Origin: Archangium violaceum
GTDB lineage: Bacteria > Myxococcota > Myxococcia > Myxococcales > Myxococcaceae
DNA length: 64,000 nucleotides
Reading direction: 5' to 3'
NCBI RefSeq assembly: GCF_016887565.1
Contig: NZ_CP069396.1
Span: forward strand, 2,507,001 to 2,571,000
Made by a program: the position numbers and the translations under genes. Shown here piece after piece: positions 10,268-19,010 of this stretch; position 1 is the stretch's first letter; every line of letters begins with the position of its first letter. Under the pieces are notes generated by a model. The model was not told where the DNA came from. It was given only the letters and a program-made list of their open reading frames with translations, and did not search any database.

Positions 10268-11058
10268 ACGGCCACCGGCGCCTTGATGGCCGGGTGCGGG
10301 TCGTAGTCGCTGAGCGTGAAGTCCTCGTACTTGAAGTCGAAGAGCGAGCGGACCTCGGGGTTGAGCGTCATGCGGGGCAGGGGCCGGGGCTCGCGCTGGA
10401 GCTGGAGGCGGGCCTGCTCCACGTGGTTGAGGTACAGGTGCGCGTCACCCGTGGTGTGGATGAACTCGTGCGCCTTCAGGCCCGTCACCTGCGCCACCAT
10501 CATCGTCAGCAGCGCGTAGGAGGCGATGTTGAAGGGCAGGCCGAGGAAGATGTCCGCGCTGCGCTGGTAGAGCTGGCAGGACAGCCGGCCGTCGGCCACG
10601 TAGAACTGGAAGAGGATGTGGCAGGGCGGCAGCTTCATGGCGTCCAGGTCCGCCACGTTCCACGCGCTGACGATGTGACGGCGCGAGTCGGGGTTCTTGC
10701 GCAGCTGCTCGACGAGCTGGGAGATCTGATCGATGGAGCCGCCGCCGGGCCGGGCCCACGAGCGCCACTGGTGCCCGTAGATGGGGCCGAGGTTGCCCTG
10801 GGCATCGGCCCACTCGTCCCAGATGGTGACGCCGTGCTTCTGCAGGTCGTGCACGTTGGTGCCGCCCGCGAGCATCCAGAGCAGCTCGTGGATGATGGAC
10901 TTGAGGTGGAGCTTCTTGGTCGTCACCAGCGGGAACCCCTGGGAGAGGTCGAATCGCATCTGGTGACCGAAGATGCTCAGCGTCCCGGTGCCGGTCCGGT
11001 CGCCCTTCTTCGTCCCGTGGTGGAGGACGTGCTCGAGCAGGGCCAGGTATTGCTTCAT
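10264..11058 (-). CDS. thyA: thymidylate synthase
   Basis: A 264-residue enzyme, the same length as E. coli ThyA, that methylates dUMP to dTMP using methylene-tetrahydrofolate. Catalytic Cys146 sits in '[12 protein letters not shown]'; 'DRTGTGT', 'WRSW' and '[10 protein letters not shown]' bind phosphate and substrate, and '[12 protein letters not shown]' is a hallmark. The ATG at 11058 was chosen because it gives the canonical '[12 protein letters not shown]' N-terminus; the longer open frame upstream reads as arginine-rich non-family sequence. It is followed by folA with a 4-base overlap. Confidence 0.97.
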   Translation of the reverse strand: MKQYLALLEHVLHHGTKKGDRTGTGTLSIFGHQMRFDLSQGFPLVTTKKLHLKSIIHELLWMLAGGTNVHDLQKHGVTIWDEWADAQGNLGPIYGHQWRSWARPGGGSIDQISQLVEQLRKNPDSRRHIVSAWNVADLDAMKLPPCHILFQFYVADGRLSCQLYQRSADIFLGLPFNIASYALLTMMVAQVTGLKAHEFIHTTGDAHLYLNHVEQARLQLQREPRPLPRMTLNPEVRSLFDFKYEDFTLSDYDPHPAIKAPVAV

Positions 11059-11218
11059 GTGTCGGTGTAATCTCGGGTGCGTGTGGGGTCCGGGCAAGAA
11101 AATGCCCGACCCCCGTACTTTGCGCACGGCCGGATGCGAATGGGGGCCTTGAATGTCGAGCACGTCCGATCCACGAGGACACCTGTCAGCTCGTGGACGC
11201 GAGCTAGGATGCCGCACC

Positions 11219-12166
11219 ATGTTCCTGTCCAACCGTCGAGCGTCCGTGATGCTCGTCCTGGTGCTCCTGTCGCTGGTGGGGGCCCCGTTGCAGTCCGCCC
11301 ACGCGGCGGATGATTTCAACCGCTACTTGAGGGCCGCCATCCGCCTCTACGAGGGCCTCGATTACGAGCGGGCGCTCAAGCAGCTCGAGCGGGCCCGGCG
11401 TGTGGCACGTGGCGTCGAGGATGACGTCACCCTCGGGCTCCACGAGGGCATCATCCTCGCGGACATGGGGCGGTGGCAGGACGCGCAGGCCACCTTCAAG
11501 ACGGCGCTCCTGTTGAATCCGGAGGCGAAGCTGCCCCTGCGCGTCTCCCCCAAGGTGGAGGCCGAGTTCGAGAAGCAGCGCGAGCGCGCGAGGCAGGAGC
11601 TGGCGCGCATGCAGGGCCAGGAGCCGCCGAAGGCCGGCACGGCCACCGCGGGCAAGCCGGAGCAGAAGCCCGCGACCGCTTCCACGGGGACTCCCGGGAA
11701 GAAGCCGGGTCAGAAGCCGGCGAGCACGCCTCCGGTGGTGGCGACCCCGGGTGGCACCGGGACGAAGCCCGAGGCTCCCCCCGCCGTGGCCTCCACGGAT
11801 CGGCCCGAGCAGAAGACCTCGGAGGGGAGCGCGCTCCTGCCCTCCACGCCTCCTCCCGCGGCCTTCACGCCGACGGTGGAGGCCAGCCCCCGCCGGCTGC
11901 CCGTGGTGCCGCTGGCCCTGGCGGGTACGGGCGTGGTGGCCGGCGGTCTGGCCACGTACTTCGGCCTGGCGTCTCGCGGTCAGGTGACGGCCGCTCGCGA
12001 GGCGGAGTTCCAGGACGAGCTCATCTCCAACCACCAGGCGGCACGGCGCAGCGCCACCACCGCCAACATCCTCGTGGGCACCGCGGGGCTCGCTCTCGCG
12101 GGCGCCGTGGTGACCTGGTTCCTCATGCCGGCCGATGCGGCCACCGCGTCTGGAGAGACCCGATGA
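11219..12166 (+). CDS. exported TPR-like protein with C-terminal membrane anchor
   Basis: A 315-residue protein of unknown function. A signal peptide (about 1-30, ending 'QSAHA') precedes a helical TPR-like region (about 33-120; '[17 protein letters not shown]', '[20 protein letters not shown]'). A Pro/Lys/Thr-rich linker of about 100 residues follows, then two hydrophobic helices near 235-255 and 285-305. The ATG at 11219 is preferred to an upstream ATG at 11153, which lacks a hydrophobic leader. It overlaps the next lipoprotein gene by four bases, so the pair probably acts together at the cell envelope. Confidence 0.7.
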   Translation: MFLSNRRASVMLVLVLLSLVGAPLQSAHAADDFNRYLRAAIRLYEGLDYERALKQLERARRVARGVEDDVTLGLHEGIILADMGRWQDAQATFKTALLLNPEAKLPLRVSPKVEAEFEKQRERARQELARMQGQEPPKAGTATAGKPEQKPATASTGTPGKKPGQKPASTPPVVATPGGTGTKPEAPPAVASTDRPEQKTSEGSALLPSTPPPAAFTPTVEASPRRLPVVPLALAGTGVVAGGLATYFGLASRGQVTAAREAEFQDELISNHQAARRSATTANILVGTAGLALAGAVVTWFLMPADAATASGETR

Positions 12167-14799
12167 AGCGCCTCACGTGGGCCGCTGGCCTGATGTTGCT
12201 GTTGGCGGGTTGTACCGTCCCGGAGTTGGGCGAGCTCGAGAAGGAGAAGCCTCGCGCCTGCAACGCGGAGCATGCGTGTGCCGGGGGCTACGAGTGCGTC
12301 GGAGGGCTGTGCCTCCCGGCGGGCATCCCCCACGAGTGCGTGCCCAACACGACGGAGGCGTGTGGCAGGAGCGTCGGTGAGTGCCGGCCCGGCCAGCGCC
12401 GCTGCTCCCATGACGGCACCTGGGGCGCCTGCGAGGGCGAGACGGGGCCGAAGTCCGAGGTGTGCAACGACCTCGACGACGACTGCGATGGGCGGACGGA
12501 CGAGGACTTCACCCTGGGCGCGCTCTGCGACATGACCAACGGCTGCAAGGGCGCCTGGTCGTGCGACTCGGGCGGAGGGCGCACCTGTGTGGTGACCCCC
12601 GGCCTGTGGCACCCGGACGAGGATCGCGATGGCCAGGGCGCTCGGGGCTCCCCGGGCATCGACGGCTGCCAGCAGCCGATGGGCCATGCGCCCAATGCGC
12701 TCGACTGTGATGACACCAACTACTCCCGCTACAGCGGTGCGTCCGAGACGTGCAACGCCGTGGACGACGACTGCGACGCGCAGGTGGACGAGGACTTCGG
12801 TGGCCCGGCGTGCACCTGCGCGGCCACGCAGGAGTACGTCGGCGGAGCGTGCGTGTCCCGCTTCGCCTCGGTCACCGTGCTGGAGCCGGCGGAGGGCACT
12901 CCCACGGGTGGCGCGGAGGTGACGCTGCGGATGCGGCTCGAGGTGAAGCCGGAGTTCGCCTCCAACCCGAGGTTCCCCGCCGAGCTCGTCTTCAGTGGGA
13001 CGGGAGTGGCGGGTGGGCAGGGCGGCTCCTTCTCCGCTCAGAGCTCGGCCGAGGGCGTGTACGAGGTGAAGTGGCTGCCGTCGGCGACCGGTGAAGGTGA
13101 CGTCAAGCTGACGGCGGCCGTGCCGGATGGAGGCCCGAGCGCCACGGTGACCGTGAACGTGGATCGCACGCCTCCAGCCGTCACGTTGGTGGTGCCCAAC
13201 CCGACCTTCCCCACCGACACCTCGGGCAGGGCACAGTACGCCGACCCCAACGTGCCCAACGCGTGGAGGCGCGACCAGGAGGTCCGGGTCGAGTTGCAGG
13301 TGAAGGAGCCGCACGTCGACTCCTCGTCGCTCACCCTCGAGGTGAAGGGGACCGACGGCGTGAGCAAGGCCGTGGCCCTGACGCCTTCCACGCCCTGCTC
13401 CGTGAACTTCTGCGCCCAGGGCACCGTGAATCTGTGGGAGTCGCGGTTCGACGCGTTCCGCGGGCAGATGGAGCTCGTGGTCAACGCGCGAGACACGGTG
13501 GGCAATACGAAGACGGTGAACGGCAGCATTCCGGTGACGCGCTGGAAGTGGGCCTACGATCTCTTCGACTACGTCGAGACGAACCCCGCCATCGGAGCCC
13601 GTGGAACCATCTATGTCTCCGCCCGGAGCAGGCTCCTGGCCGTGACTCCCGAGGGAAAGCTGAAGTGGCAGTCGTTGCCGTCGAACAATTACCTGAGCAC
13701 GCCCGTGGTGGGGCAGCCCCGGGACAATGGCTTCGGGGGAAGCACGGAGATCGTCTACGTCGCGTCGGGGACGAACGGCTCCTCGTACTCGGAGCTGTAC
13801 GCGTTCGACGGAGACCTGGGCCAGCTCCGGACGGGCTGCCCGCTCTCCGGCTCCTCCTTCAATGGGAACATCCACGGGTCACTCACCCTGCTCACCACCC
13901 CGTCCAGCACCGGTGACAAGGAGACAGTGGTGGCCCTCCTTCAGGGCTCGGCGAACTCGAACCGCTTCGTGGCCATCAGGCCGGACGCGGAGACGAGCGC
14001 GGAGCGGTGTCCCGAGTTCGGCAACGCGCTCCAGAGGCCCATCGGACCGGGAGGCCTGGTGTCGCAGGGCACCAACCTCTTCTACGTGTCCGAGAGCAGC
14101 ACGTGCTGTAACTCCACCGAGCTCGCCAGCTACACCTTCGGAAGCAATCAGTCCCGGCTCGACTGGCCGGTGAAGATCGAGGCCACCCTGGGAAGCCCCG
14201 TGCTGGTTGGCACCCAGCTCGTCGTGCCAGGGTGGGGGAACAGCCTCAACACGCGCGGCCTCTTCTCCGTCCCGACCAGCGGGAGTCTGTCGACGTTGAG
14301 GTACCAGGTCCCGTCGAACTATTCCCTGGGCGGCGTCTCGGTGGGGAGCGCCAACGAGGCCTTCCTGACCGTGAATGGCTCCTCGGGTGTCGAGCTGCAC
14401 CGCTTCCCGCTGGCTGGGGGGACGGCGACCGTCAAGGGCGGGCTCTCGGGCCCGGTCTCCGCGACGACTCCCGTGCTCGGACGGGATGGGACCCTGTATT
14501 CGACGCTGGGCACCCTGTCGGCGTGGTCCACGGCGGATCTCTCCTCGCGCTGGAGCGCGTCGTCTCAGTCGGGAATCCCGACGGGCTACGAGCTGACGCT
14601 CGACTGCGCGCGGGACACCGCGGGGACGCAGATCTCCAATCGCCCCGGCGTGCTCTACCTGTCCGCGTACAGCGATCGGCGGCTGTACGCCTTCGTGGTG
14701 GACAGTCAGGGGCTGGACGCTTCCGCGCAGTGGCCGAAGTTCCAGCACGACGTGCGCAACACGGGAAACCCCGCGACCCCCGTGACGAACTGCAAATAG
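12163..14799 (+). CDS. MopE-type metal-binding lipoprotein with PQQ-like propeller
   Basis: An 878-residue predicted lipoprotein (lipobox 'LLLAGC', Cys17). The N-terminal third is Cys-rich and contains two MopE-type repeats with the DDDCDG/xxDED signature, 'DLDDDCDGRTDEDF' (about residue 104) and 'AVDDDCDAQVDEDF' (about 199), a motif associated with metal binding (Pfam Cu-binding_MopE). The middle contains Ig-like beta domains marked by 'VDRTPPAVTLVVP'. From about residue 465 a PQQ-like beta-propeller is suggested by 'GTIYVSARSRLLAVTPEGKL' and later similar blades. ATG 12163 overlaps the stop of the upstream gene. A long frame extending to 11473 is an artefact of GC-rich coding DNA. Confidence 0.75.
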   Translation: MKRLTWAAGLMLLLAGCTVPELGELEKEKPRACNAEHACAGGYECVGGLCLPAGIPHECVPNTTEACGRSVGECRPGQRRCSHDGTWGACEGETGPKSEVCNDLDDDCDGRTDEDFTLGALCDMTNGCKGAWSCDSGGGRTCVVTPGLWHPDEDRDGQGARGSPGIDGCQQPMGHAPNALDCDDTNYSRYSGASETCNAVDDDCDAQVDEDFGGPACTCAATQEYVGGACVSRFASVTVLEPAEGTPTGGAEVTLRMRLEVKPEFASNPRFPAELVFSGTGVAGGQGGSFSAQSSAEGVYEVKWLPSATGEGDVKLTAAVPDGGPSATVTVNVDRTPPAVTLVVPNPTFPTDTSGRAQYADPNVPNAWRRDQEVRVELQVKEPHVDSSSLTLEVKGTDGVSKAVALTPSTPCSVNFCAQGTVNLWESRFDAFRGQMELVVNARDTVGNTKTVNGSIPVTRWKWAYDLFDYVETNPAIGARGTIYVSARSRLLAVTPEGKLKWQSLPSNNYLSTPVVGQPRDNGFGGSTEIVYVASGTNGSSYSELYAFDGDLGQLRTGCPLSGSSFNGNIHGSLTLLTTPSSTGDKETVVALLQGSANSNRFVAIRPDAETSAERCPEFGNALQRPIGPGGLVSQGTNLFYVSESSTCCNSTELASYTFGSNQSRLDWPVKIEATLGSPVLVGTQLVVPGWGNSLNTRGLFSVPTSGSLSTLRYQVPSNYSLGGVSVGSANEAFLTVNGSSGVELHRFPLAGGTATVKGGLSGPVSATTPVLGRDGTLYSTLGTLSAWSTADLSSRWSASSQSGIPTGYELTLDCARDTAGTQISNRPGVLYLSAYSDRRLYAFVVDSQGLDASAQWPKFQHDVRNTGNPATPVTNCK

Positions 14800-14817
14800 G
14801 GCGTTAGACGAGGCGCC

Positions 14818-15378
14818 ATGAAGATCTACACGAAGACCGGGGACACGGGAGAGACGGGCCTGTTCGGCGGCGGACGGGTGCGCAAGGACAGCGTGCGCGT
14901 GGACGCCTACGGCGAGGTGGACGAGCTGAACGCCTCGCTGGGCCTGGCGCGCTCCCTGTCCATGCCCTCGGACCTGGACGCGCTCCTGCACCGGTTGCAG
15001 GACCAGCTCTTCACCGTGGGCGCGGCGCTGGCCACGCCCGCGGGCACCAAGGCCTCCGAGCACATCCCCAAGCTCAAGCCCGAGTGGGTGACGGACATGG
15101 AGCGGGCCATCGACACGTTCGAGACCGAGCTGTCCCCCATGACGCACTTCATCCTCCCGGGAGGCAGCCAGGCGGCCGCCGCGCTGCACCTGTCCCGCAC
15201 GGTGTGCCGCCGGGCCGAGCGCCGTGTCGTCGCCGCCGTGCGCGAGGGCGAGGCCCCCCAGGAGACGGTCGTCTTCCTCAACCGCCTCTCGGACCTGCTC
15301 TTCGTCATGGCCCGAGTGGCCAACCACCGGGCAGGCGTCGAGGATGTGAAGTGGATACCCGAGAAGCCCGCGAAGTAG
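14818..15378 (+). CDS. PduO-type cob(I)alamin adenosyltransferase
   Basis: A 186-residue enzyme that transfers the adenosyl group of ATP to cob(I)alamin, making coenzyme B12. The N-terminal ATP-binding signature 'MKIYTKTGDTGETGLFGGGR' is clear, followed by 'VDAYGEVDELNASLGLA', 'FILPGGSQAAAALHLSRTVCRRAER' (ATR helix with conserved Arg residues, split here for reading) and 'FLNRLSDLLFVMARVAN'. Family length is normal. It begins 18 bases after the upstream lipoprotein gene but has no evident functional link to it. It would support B12-dependent mutases or ribonucleotide reductase. Confidence 0.93.
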   Translation: MKIYTKTGDTGETGLFGGGRVRKDSVRVDAYGEVDELNASLGLARSLSMPSDLDALLHRLQDQLFTVGAALATPAGTKASEHIPKLKPEWVTDMERAIDTFETELSPMTHFILPGGSQAAAALHLSRTVCRRAERRVVAAVREGEAPQETVVFLNRLSDLLFVMARVANHRAGVEDVKWIPEKPAK

Positions 15379-15425
15379 CACGTGGGGGGCTCCGTTGGGG
15401 CGGCGACGCGGTTATGTAGGGGACC

Positions 15426-16445
15426 GTGAGTCCGCTGCCCTCCGAACACCTTCGCCAGCTCTCCCAGCGGGTCGGCTTCGACCTCGTGGGCTTCGCACGC
15501 GCCGAGCCCATCGAACCCGGGTTCCTCCTCGGGTGGCTCGAGGCCGGCTGCGCCGCGGACATGGACTGGATGACCACGCGGGCCGCCGAGCGGTTGGATG
15601 TCTCCCGGCTGCTCCCCGGCGCCCGCACGGTCATCGCCTTCGCCACCAACTACTACCGGGACGAGCCGCGCGCGGCGGGCTCGCCCATCGCCCGCTACGC
15701 GCGCGGCCGGGACTACCACTCCACGCTGCGCGACAAGCTCAAGGCCTTCCGCAGGTTGTTCTCGGAGGCCTACCCCGAGGTGCACCACTACGGCAGCGTG
15801 GACTCGGGCCCGTTGATGGAGAAGGTGTGGGCCGCGCGCGCGGGCCTGGGCTACGTGGGCAAGAACGGGTGCTTCATCACCGAGCCCTATGGCTCGTGGG
15901 TGCTGCTGTCCGCGCTCGTGCTGGACGCCGAGGTGGATGCATACGCGGGCGGACCGGCGGAGGACCGCTGCGGCCACTGCCGCAAGTGCATCATGTCGTG
16001 CCCCACCGGCGCGCTGCTGGGCCAGGGGAGGGTGGACGCGCGGGCCTGCCTCTCGTACCAGACCATCGAGAACCGCCACGCCGAGGTGCCCGAGTCCTTC
16101 CGCGTGGAGATGGACAACCTCATCTTCGGCTGCGACATCTGCCAGGACGTCTGTCCCCTCAACCGGCACCCCGTGTTCACCCCCAACGAGCGCTTCGCGC
16201 CCCGGGCGGTGGCGGAGCTCGGGGTGATGGAGCTGGCCGCGCTCACCCCCGAGCAGTACGAGCGGCTCATCCCCGGCACGGCGCTCGCGCGGGCCAAGTA
16301 CGATGGGTTGCGCCGCAACGCCGTGTACGCGCTGGGCGCCGCGAAGCAGCTCGAGGCCCGGCCCCTGTTGGAGACGTTGAGCCAGGACCCGAGTGAGCAG
16401 GTGCGCCACGCCGCGCAGTGGGCGCTCCGGCACCTGGACGCCTGA
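15426..16445 (+). CDS. queG: epoxyqueuosine reductase
   Basis: A 339-residue cobalamin- and iron-sulfur-dependent enzyme that performs the last step of queuosine tRNA modification. Two 4Fe-4S clusters are marked by 'CGHCRKCIMSCPTGAL' and 'CDICQDVCPLN'. The N-terminal 'AGCAADMDWM' and 'GYVGKNGCFI' regions are family-typical. A C-terminal HEAT-like repeat ('LRRNAVYALGA', 'VRHAAQWALRHL') binds tRNA in the family. The start is GTG. Its position just after a B12 adenosyltransferase gene may be coincidental, though both handle cobalamin. Confidence 0.93.
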   Translation: MSPLPSEHLRQLSQRVGFDLVGFARAEPIEPGFLLGWLEAGCAADMDWMTTRAAERLDVSRLLPGARTVIAFATNYYRDEPRAAGSPIARYARGRDYHSTLRDKLKAFRRLFSEAYPEVHHYGSVDSGPLMEKVWAARAGLGYVGKNGCFITEPYGSWVLLSALVLDAEVDAYAGGPAEDRCGHCRKCIMSCPTGALLGQGRVDARACLSYQTIENRHAEVPESFRVEMDNLIFGCDICQDVCPLNRHPVFTPNERFAPRAVAELGVMELAALTPEQYERLIPGTALARAKYDGLRRNAVYALGAAKQLEARPLLETLSQDPSEQVRHAAQWALRHLDA

Positions 16446-16552
16446 CGGAGCGTGCTCGGAGAGCACTCCGGGAGGCTGTCACTTCTGGCCGCTTCCCGAT
16501 ATGCCGGTGCCGGGTCCCTCCGGGCCTGTCGTTCCCTCTTCAGGAGGCCACG

Positions 16553-16936
16553 ATGTCCCAGCACTTCCGTCCTCTGATCGCCGCGCTGTGCGGTGCCACC
16601 GTTCTCGTGCTCTCGGGCTGCGGCGACACCGGCCCCACCGGTGCCACCTGCCCGCAGGGCAGCGCGCTCACCTATCAGAACTTCGGCAAGACCTTCATGG
16701 ACACCTACTGCACCCGCTGCCACAGCACGGTGCTCTCCGGTGCCGCGCGCCAGGACGCCCCGGAGGACCAGAACTTCAACACCCCCGAGGGGATACGCGC
16801 GCACTTGAAGGACATCGACGCGTGGACGGCCTCCGGCCCCGACCGCACCAACACCGAGATGCCTCCCAACGGCACCATGCCCACCACCGACGAGCGGAAG
16901 AAGCTCGGCGAGTGGCTCGCTTGCGGCGCGCCCTGA
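16553..16936 (+). CDS. small cytochrome c-like lipoprotein
   Basis: A 127-residue predicted lipoprotein (lipobox 'LVLSGC', Cys23). A single haem-binding CxxCH, C53-T-R-C-H57, lies in 'FMDTYCTRCHST', and a C-terminal 'MPPNGTMP' could provide an axial Met, as in small periplasmic c-type cytochromes. 'LGEWLACGAP' ends the protein, typical of myxobacterial cytochrome-like lipoproteins. The ATG at 16553 follows 'ttcaggaggccacg', a strong ribosome-binding site, which rules out the longer upstream frame. Redox partner unknown. Confidence 0.78.
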   Translation: MSQHFRPLIAALCGATVLVLSGCGDTGPTGATCPQGSALTYQNFGKTFMDTYCTRCHSTVLSGAARQDAPEDQNFNTPEGIRAHLKDIDAWTASGPDRTNTEMPPNGTMPTTDERKKLGEWLACGAP

Positions 16937-17118
16937 CGGCCCCGGTTCGTTTCACGACGGGTCGTATCGGGCCCGTGCCACGCGCGTGTGACGCGTCGTC
17001 CCAGGTGCTGGCGGGTTGAACGCGCGGGTTCTTTGAGTTCCTACCGGACAGTCGGTGCCCGCCCGCCCCGTGAAATGCCGGGCGGCACCTCGGGCAATCT
17101 GGTACTTCGCGCCGGGCG

Positions 17119-18090
17119 ATGGGCGCATCCTCCCTTGAGTCCGGTTCTTCTCGTCAGGCCCCGCTCGGCGCGGTGTACACCGCGCTGTTCGTCCAGGTGC
17201 TCATCAACGCGGGCACCTATCTGGCCGGCAAGCGCGCCATGGAGGAGCTGCCTCCCCTCACCGTGGTGCTCTGGCGCTTCCTCCTCAGCGCCGCCGTCTT
17301 CTGCCTGCTGCTCCTCTTCACCCCCGGCCCCAAGCTGCCTCCGCGCTCCGAGTGGCGCCGCGTCCTGATGCTCGGCCTGCTCGCCGGCCCCATCAACCAG
17401 GTGCTGTTCTTCTTCGGGCTGTCCCGCTCCACCGCCTCCCACGCGGCGCTCCTCTACGCGCTCACCCCGCTCGGCGTGTACCTGCTGAGCCTCGCGCGGG
17501 GGCACGAGCGGCCTTCCTCTCGCGCCACGCTCGGCATCCTCACCGCGCTCGTCGGGGTGGTGGTGCTGCTGCTCGGCCGCGGACTGGCCTCGGCGAGCGG
17601 CTCCCTCCTGGGCGACCTGCTCATCCTCGCCGCCGTGTCCGCCTGGGTCGTCTACACCACCGAGGGCAAGCCCTTCGCCGCCACTCACGGCCCCGTGCGC
17701 TCCACCGCGTGGAGCATGGTCACCGCCGCCCTGCTCCTCGTGCCCGTCATGCCCTTCGCCCTGGACCCGGCCCGCACCTTCTCCGTCAGCCGCCCCGCCC
17801 TCGGCAGCATCGTCTACCTGGCCCTCCTCACCTCCGTCGTGGCCTACCTCATCTGGTACTACGCCCTGTCCAAGGTCCCCGCCTCCCGCGTCGCCATCTT
17901 CTCCAACCTCCAGCCCGCGGCTACTGCTCTCGCCGCGTGGTTGTTGCTCGGCGAGTCGCTCCACTGGGCTCTGGTTCTCGGGGGCGGGTTGGTGATTGTC
18001 GGTGTCCGGCTGACTCAGGGGGCTCCCGTCGGGCCGGTGTCCCCTGGTGCATCCTTGGATGAAGAGGCCCCAGTCGCTGGACGCGGGTGA
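17119..18090 (+). CDS. EamA/DMT-family transporter
   Basis: A 323-residue inner-membrane protein with about ten hydrophobic helices arranged as two five-helix EamA repeats, for example 'LFVQVLINAGTYLAGKRAME' at the N-terminus and 'LLTSVVAYLIWYYALSKVPA' followed by 'NLQPAATALAAWLLLGESL', the characteristic second-repeat signature. The drug/metabolite transporter superfamily exports amino acids, metabolites or drugs; the substrate here cannot be inferred. It is a single gene, closed by a hairpin repeat element just past its stop codon. Confidence 0.88.
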   Translation: MGASSLESGSSRQAPLGAVYTALFVQVLINAGTYLAGKRAMEELPPLTVVLWRFLLSAAVFCLLLLFTPGPKLPPRSEWRRVLMLGLLAGPINQVLFFFGLSRSTASHAALLYALTPLGVYLLSLARGHERPSSRATLGILTALVGVVVLLLGRGLASASGSLLGDLLILAAVSAWVVYTTEGKPFAATHGPVRSTAWSMVTAALLLVPVMPFALDPARTFSVSRPALGSIVYLALLTSVVAYLIWYYALSKVPASRVAIFSNLQPAATALAAWLLLGESLHWALVLGGGLVIVGVRLTQGAPVGPVSPGASLDEEAPVAGRG

Positions 18091-18095
18091 CTCGG

Positions 18096-18150
18096 GTTCA
18101 ACCCGGGGGCCCTATACCCTCACCCCGTCCCTCTCCCAGGGGGAGAGGGG
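18096..18150 (+). repeat. interspersed hairpin repeat, copy 1
   Basis: Begins six bases after the transporter stop. It contains AACCCGGGGGCC, then ATACCCTCACCCCG and a perfect 9-bp stem CCCTCTCCC (18129-18137) / GGGAGAGGG (18141-18149) with a 3-base loop. The same unit, including the left flank, recurs at 29524-29579, and in inverted orientation at 29598-29643 and 33123-33171. It may act as a transcription terminator or mRNA 3'-end protector. Confidence 0.75.
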
Positions 18151-18195
18151 TTGGTCCGCGGGGTTGGTCCTCGGGGTTGGTCCTCGGGTTGCTCC
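18147..18195. repeat. 13-bp tandem repeat
   Basis: Three consecutive 13-base units of GGGGTTGGTCC followed by GC, TC and TC (18147-18159, 18160-18172, 18173-18185), then a degenerate partial fourth. It abuts hairpin repeat copy 1 and ends just before the 3' end of the minus-strand gene at 18209. Confidence 0.7.
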
Positions 18196-18208
18196 TTCGG
18201 GTCGTTGC

Positions 18209-18850
18209 TCAGTCCCCGTTGGGATCCCACTCCGAGATGTCCTTCTTCTTGGGCTCCGGCGGCGGTGTCGGACGCACCGGCTCCGCCGGCTTCGGCGCCG
18301 GCTTCGGCGCGGGCGCCGGCTCGGGCTCGTCCTTGTCGAAGATGGGCACTTCCTCGCTCTCCGATGACGCCGGCTCCGGCGCCGTCTTCGTCGGCGCGGC
18401 GGGTTTCGTCTCGGTCCTGGGCTCGGGCGCCGCCACCGGCTCCGCCCTCGGAGCCGGTTGGATGGGCTCGGTCGACTCGTCTTCCGACGCCCGATAGACA
18501 CCTCGGCGCACCGAGTCCCCGGAGCCTTGCGTGCTCGACGCGGGCACCGTCGAGGCCTTGTCGGGATCCTCGTACGGCTCCGCATCCCTCATCGCCGGAT
18601 CCGGCTGGCGCGCGGGCATCGGGTCGATCTGCGCGTCCTGGAGCGAGTAGTGCTGGCTGCTGCACTGCTTCTGCTCCTTGTCACAGCTCACCAGGCACTG
18701 GGTGAGCTGCTTGTACTTCGTCGTGGTGCCACCGTAGTCGATGGTGCAGTCCTCGCGGCACGTCCTGTAATCCTCGCGGCACCCCGCGGGGATGGGACGA
18801 TCGGGACCGGCGGCGAGCGTCAGGAAGATGACGAGCGAGAGCGGATGCAT
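18209..18850 (-). CDS. secreted Cys-containing, Pro/Glu-rich protein of unknown function
   Basis: A 213-residue protein with a short signal peptide (about 1-15). A compact Cys-rich region follows, with the spacing 'CREDYRTCREDC', 'CLVSCDKEQKQCSS' (about residues 24-62). The rest is low-complexity, rich in Pro, Glu and Ala ('EPEPAPAPKPAPKPAEPVRP') and probably disordered, perhaps spanning the periplasm or cell wall. I do not recognise a family. The ATG at 18850 gives the signal peptide; the longer open frame upstream is Arg-rich non-coding sequence. It is divergent from the YihY gene. Confidence 0.6.
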   Translation of the reverse strand: MHPLSLVIFLTLAAGPDRPIPAGCREDYRTCREDCTIDYGGTTTKYKQLTQCLVSCDKEQKQCSSQHYSLQDAQIDPMPARQPDPAMRDAEPYEDPDKASTVPASSTQGSGDSVRRGVYRASEDESTEPIQPAPRAEPVAAPEPRTETKPAAPTKTAPEPASSESEEVPIFDKDEPEPAPAPKPAPKPAEPVRPTPPPEPKKKDISEWDPNGD

Positions 18851-19010
18851 GGTGGAAGGGAAGGCTAGCAGGCATTCTGACTTCCTGCGTGCATCCCCGG
18901 TCGGAGAGCAGGGGAGGGGACGGTAAGGGCCCGCTCCACCCCTCGCTGCACGGAGGCCCACCCATGCCCACCTTCCCAGCCTTACCCGGGATGCAGCGGA
19001 GGCGGGAAGC

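Noticed and set aside
11473-12162. Long N-terminal extension of the MopE-like lipoprotein
   Set aside because: It overlaps the TPR protein gene and lacks an export signal; ATG 12163 gives a clear lipobox.
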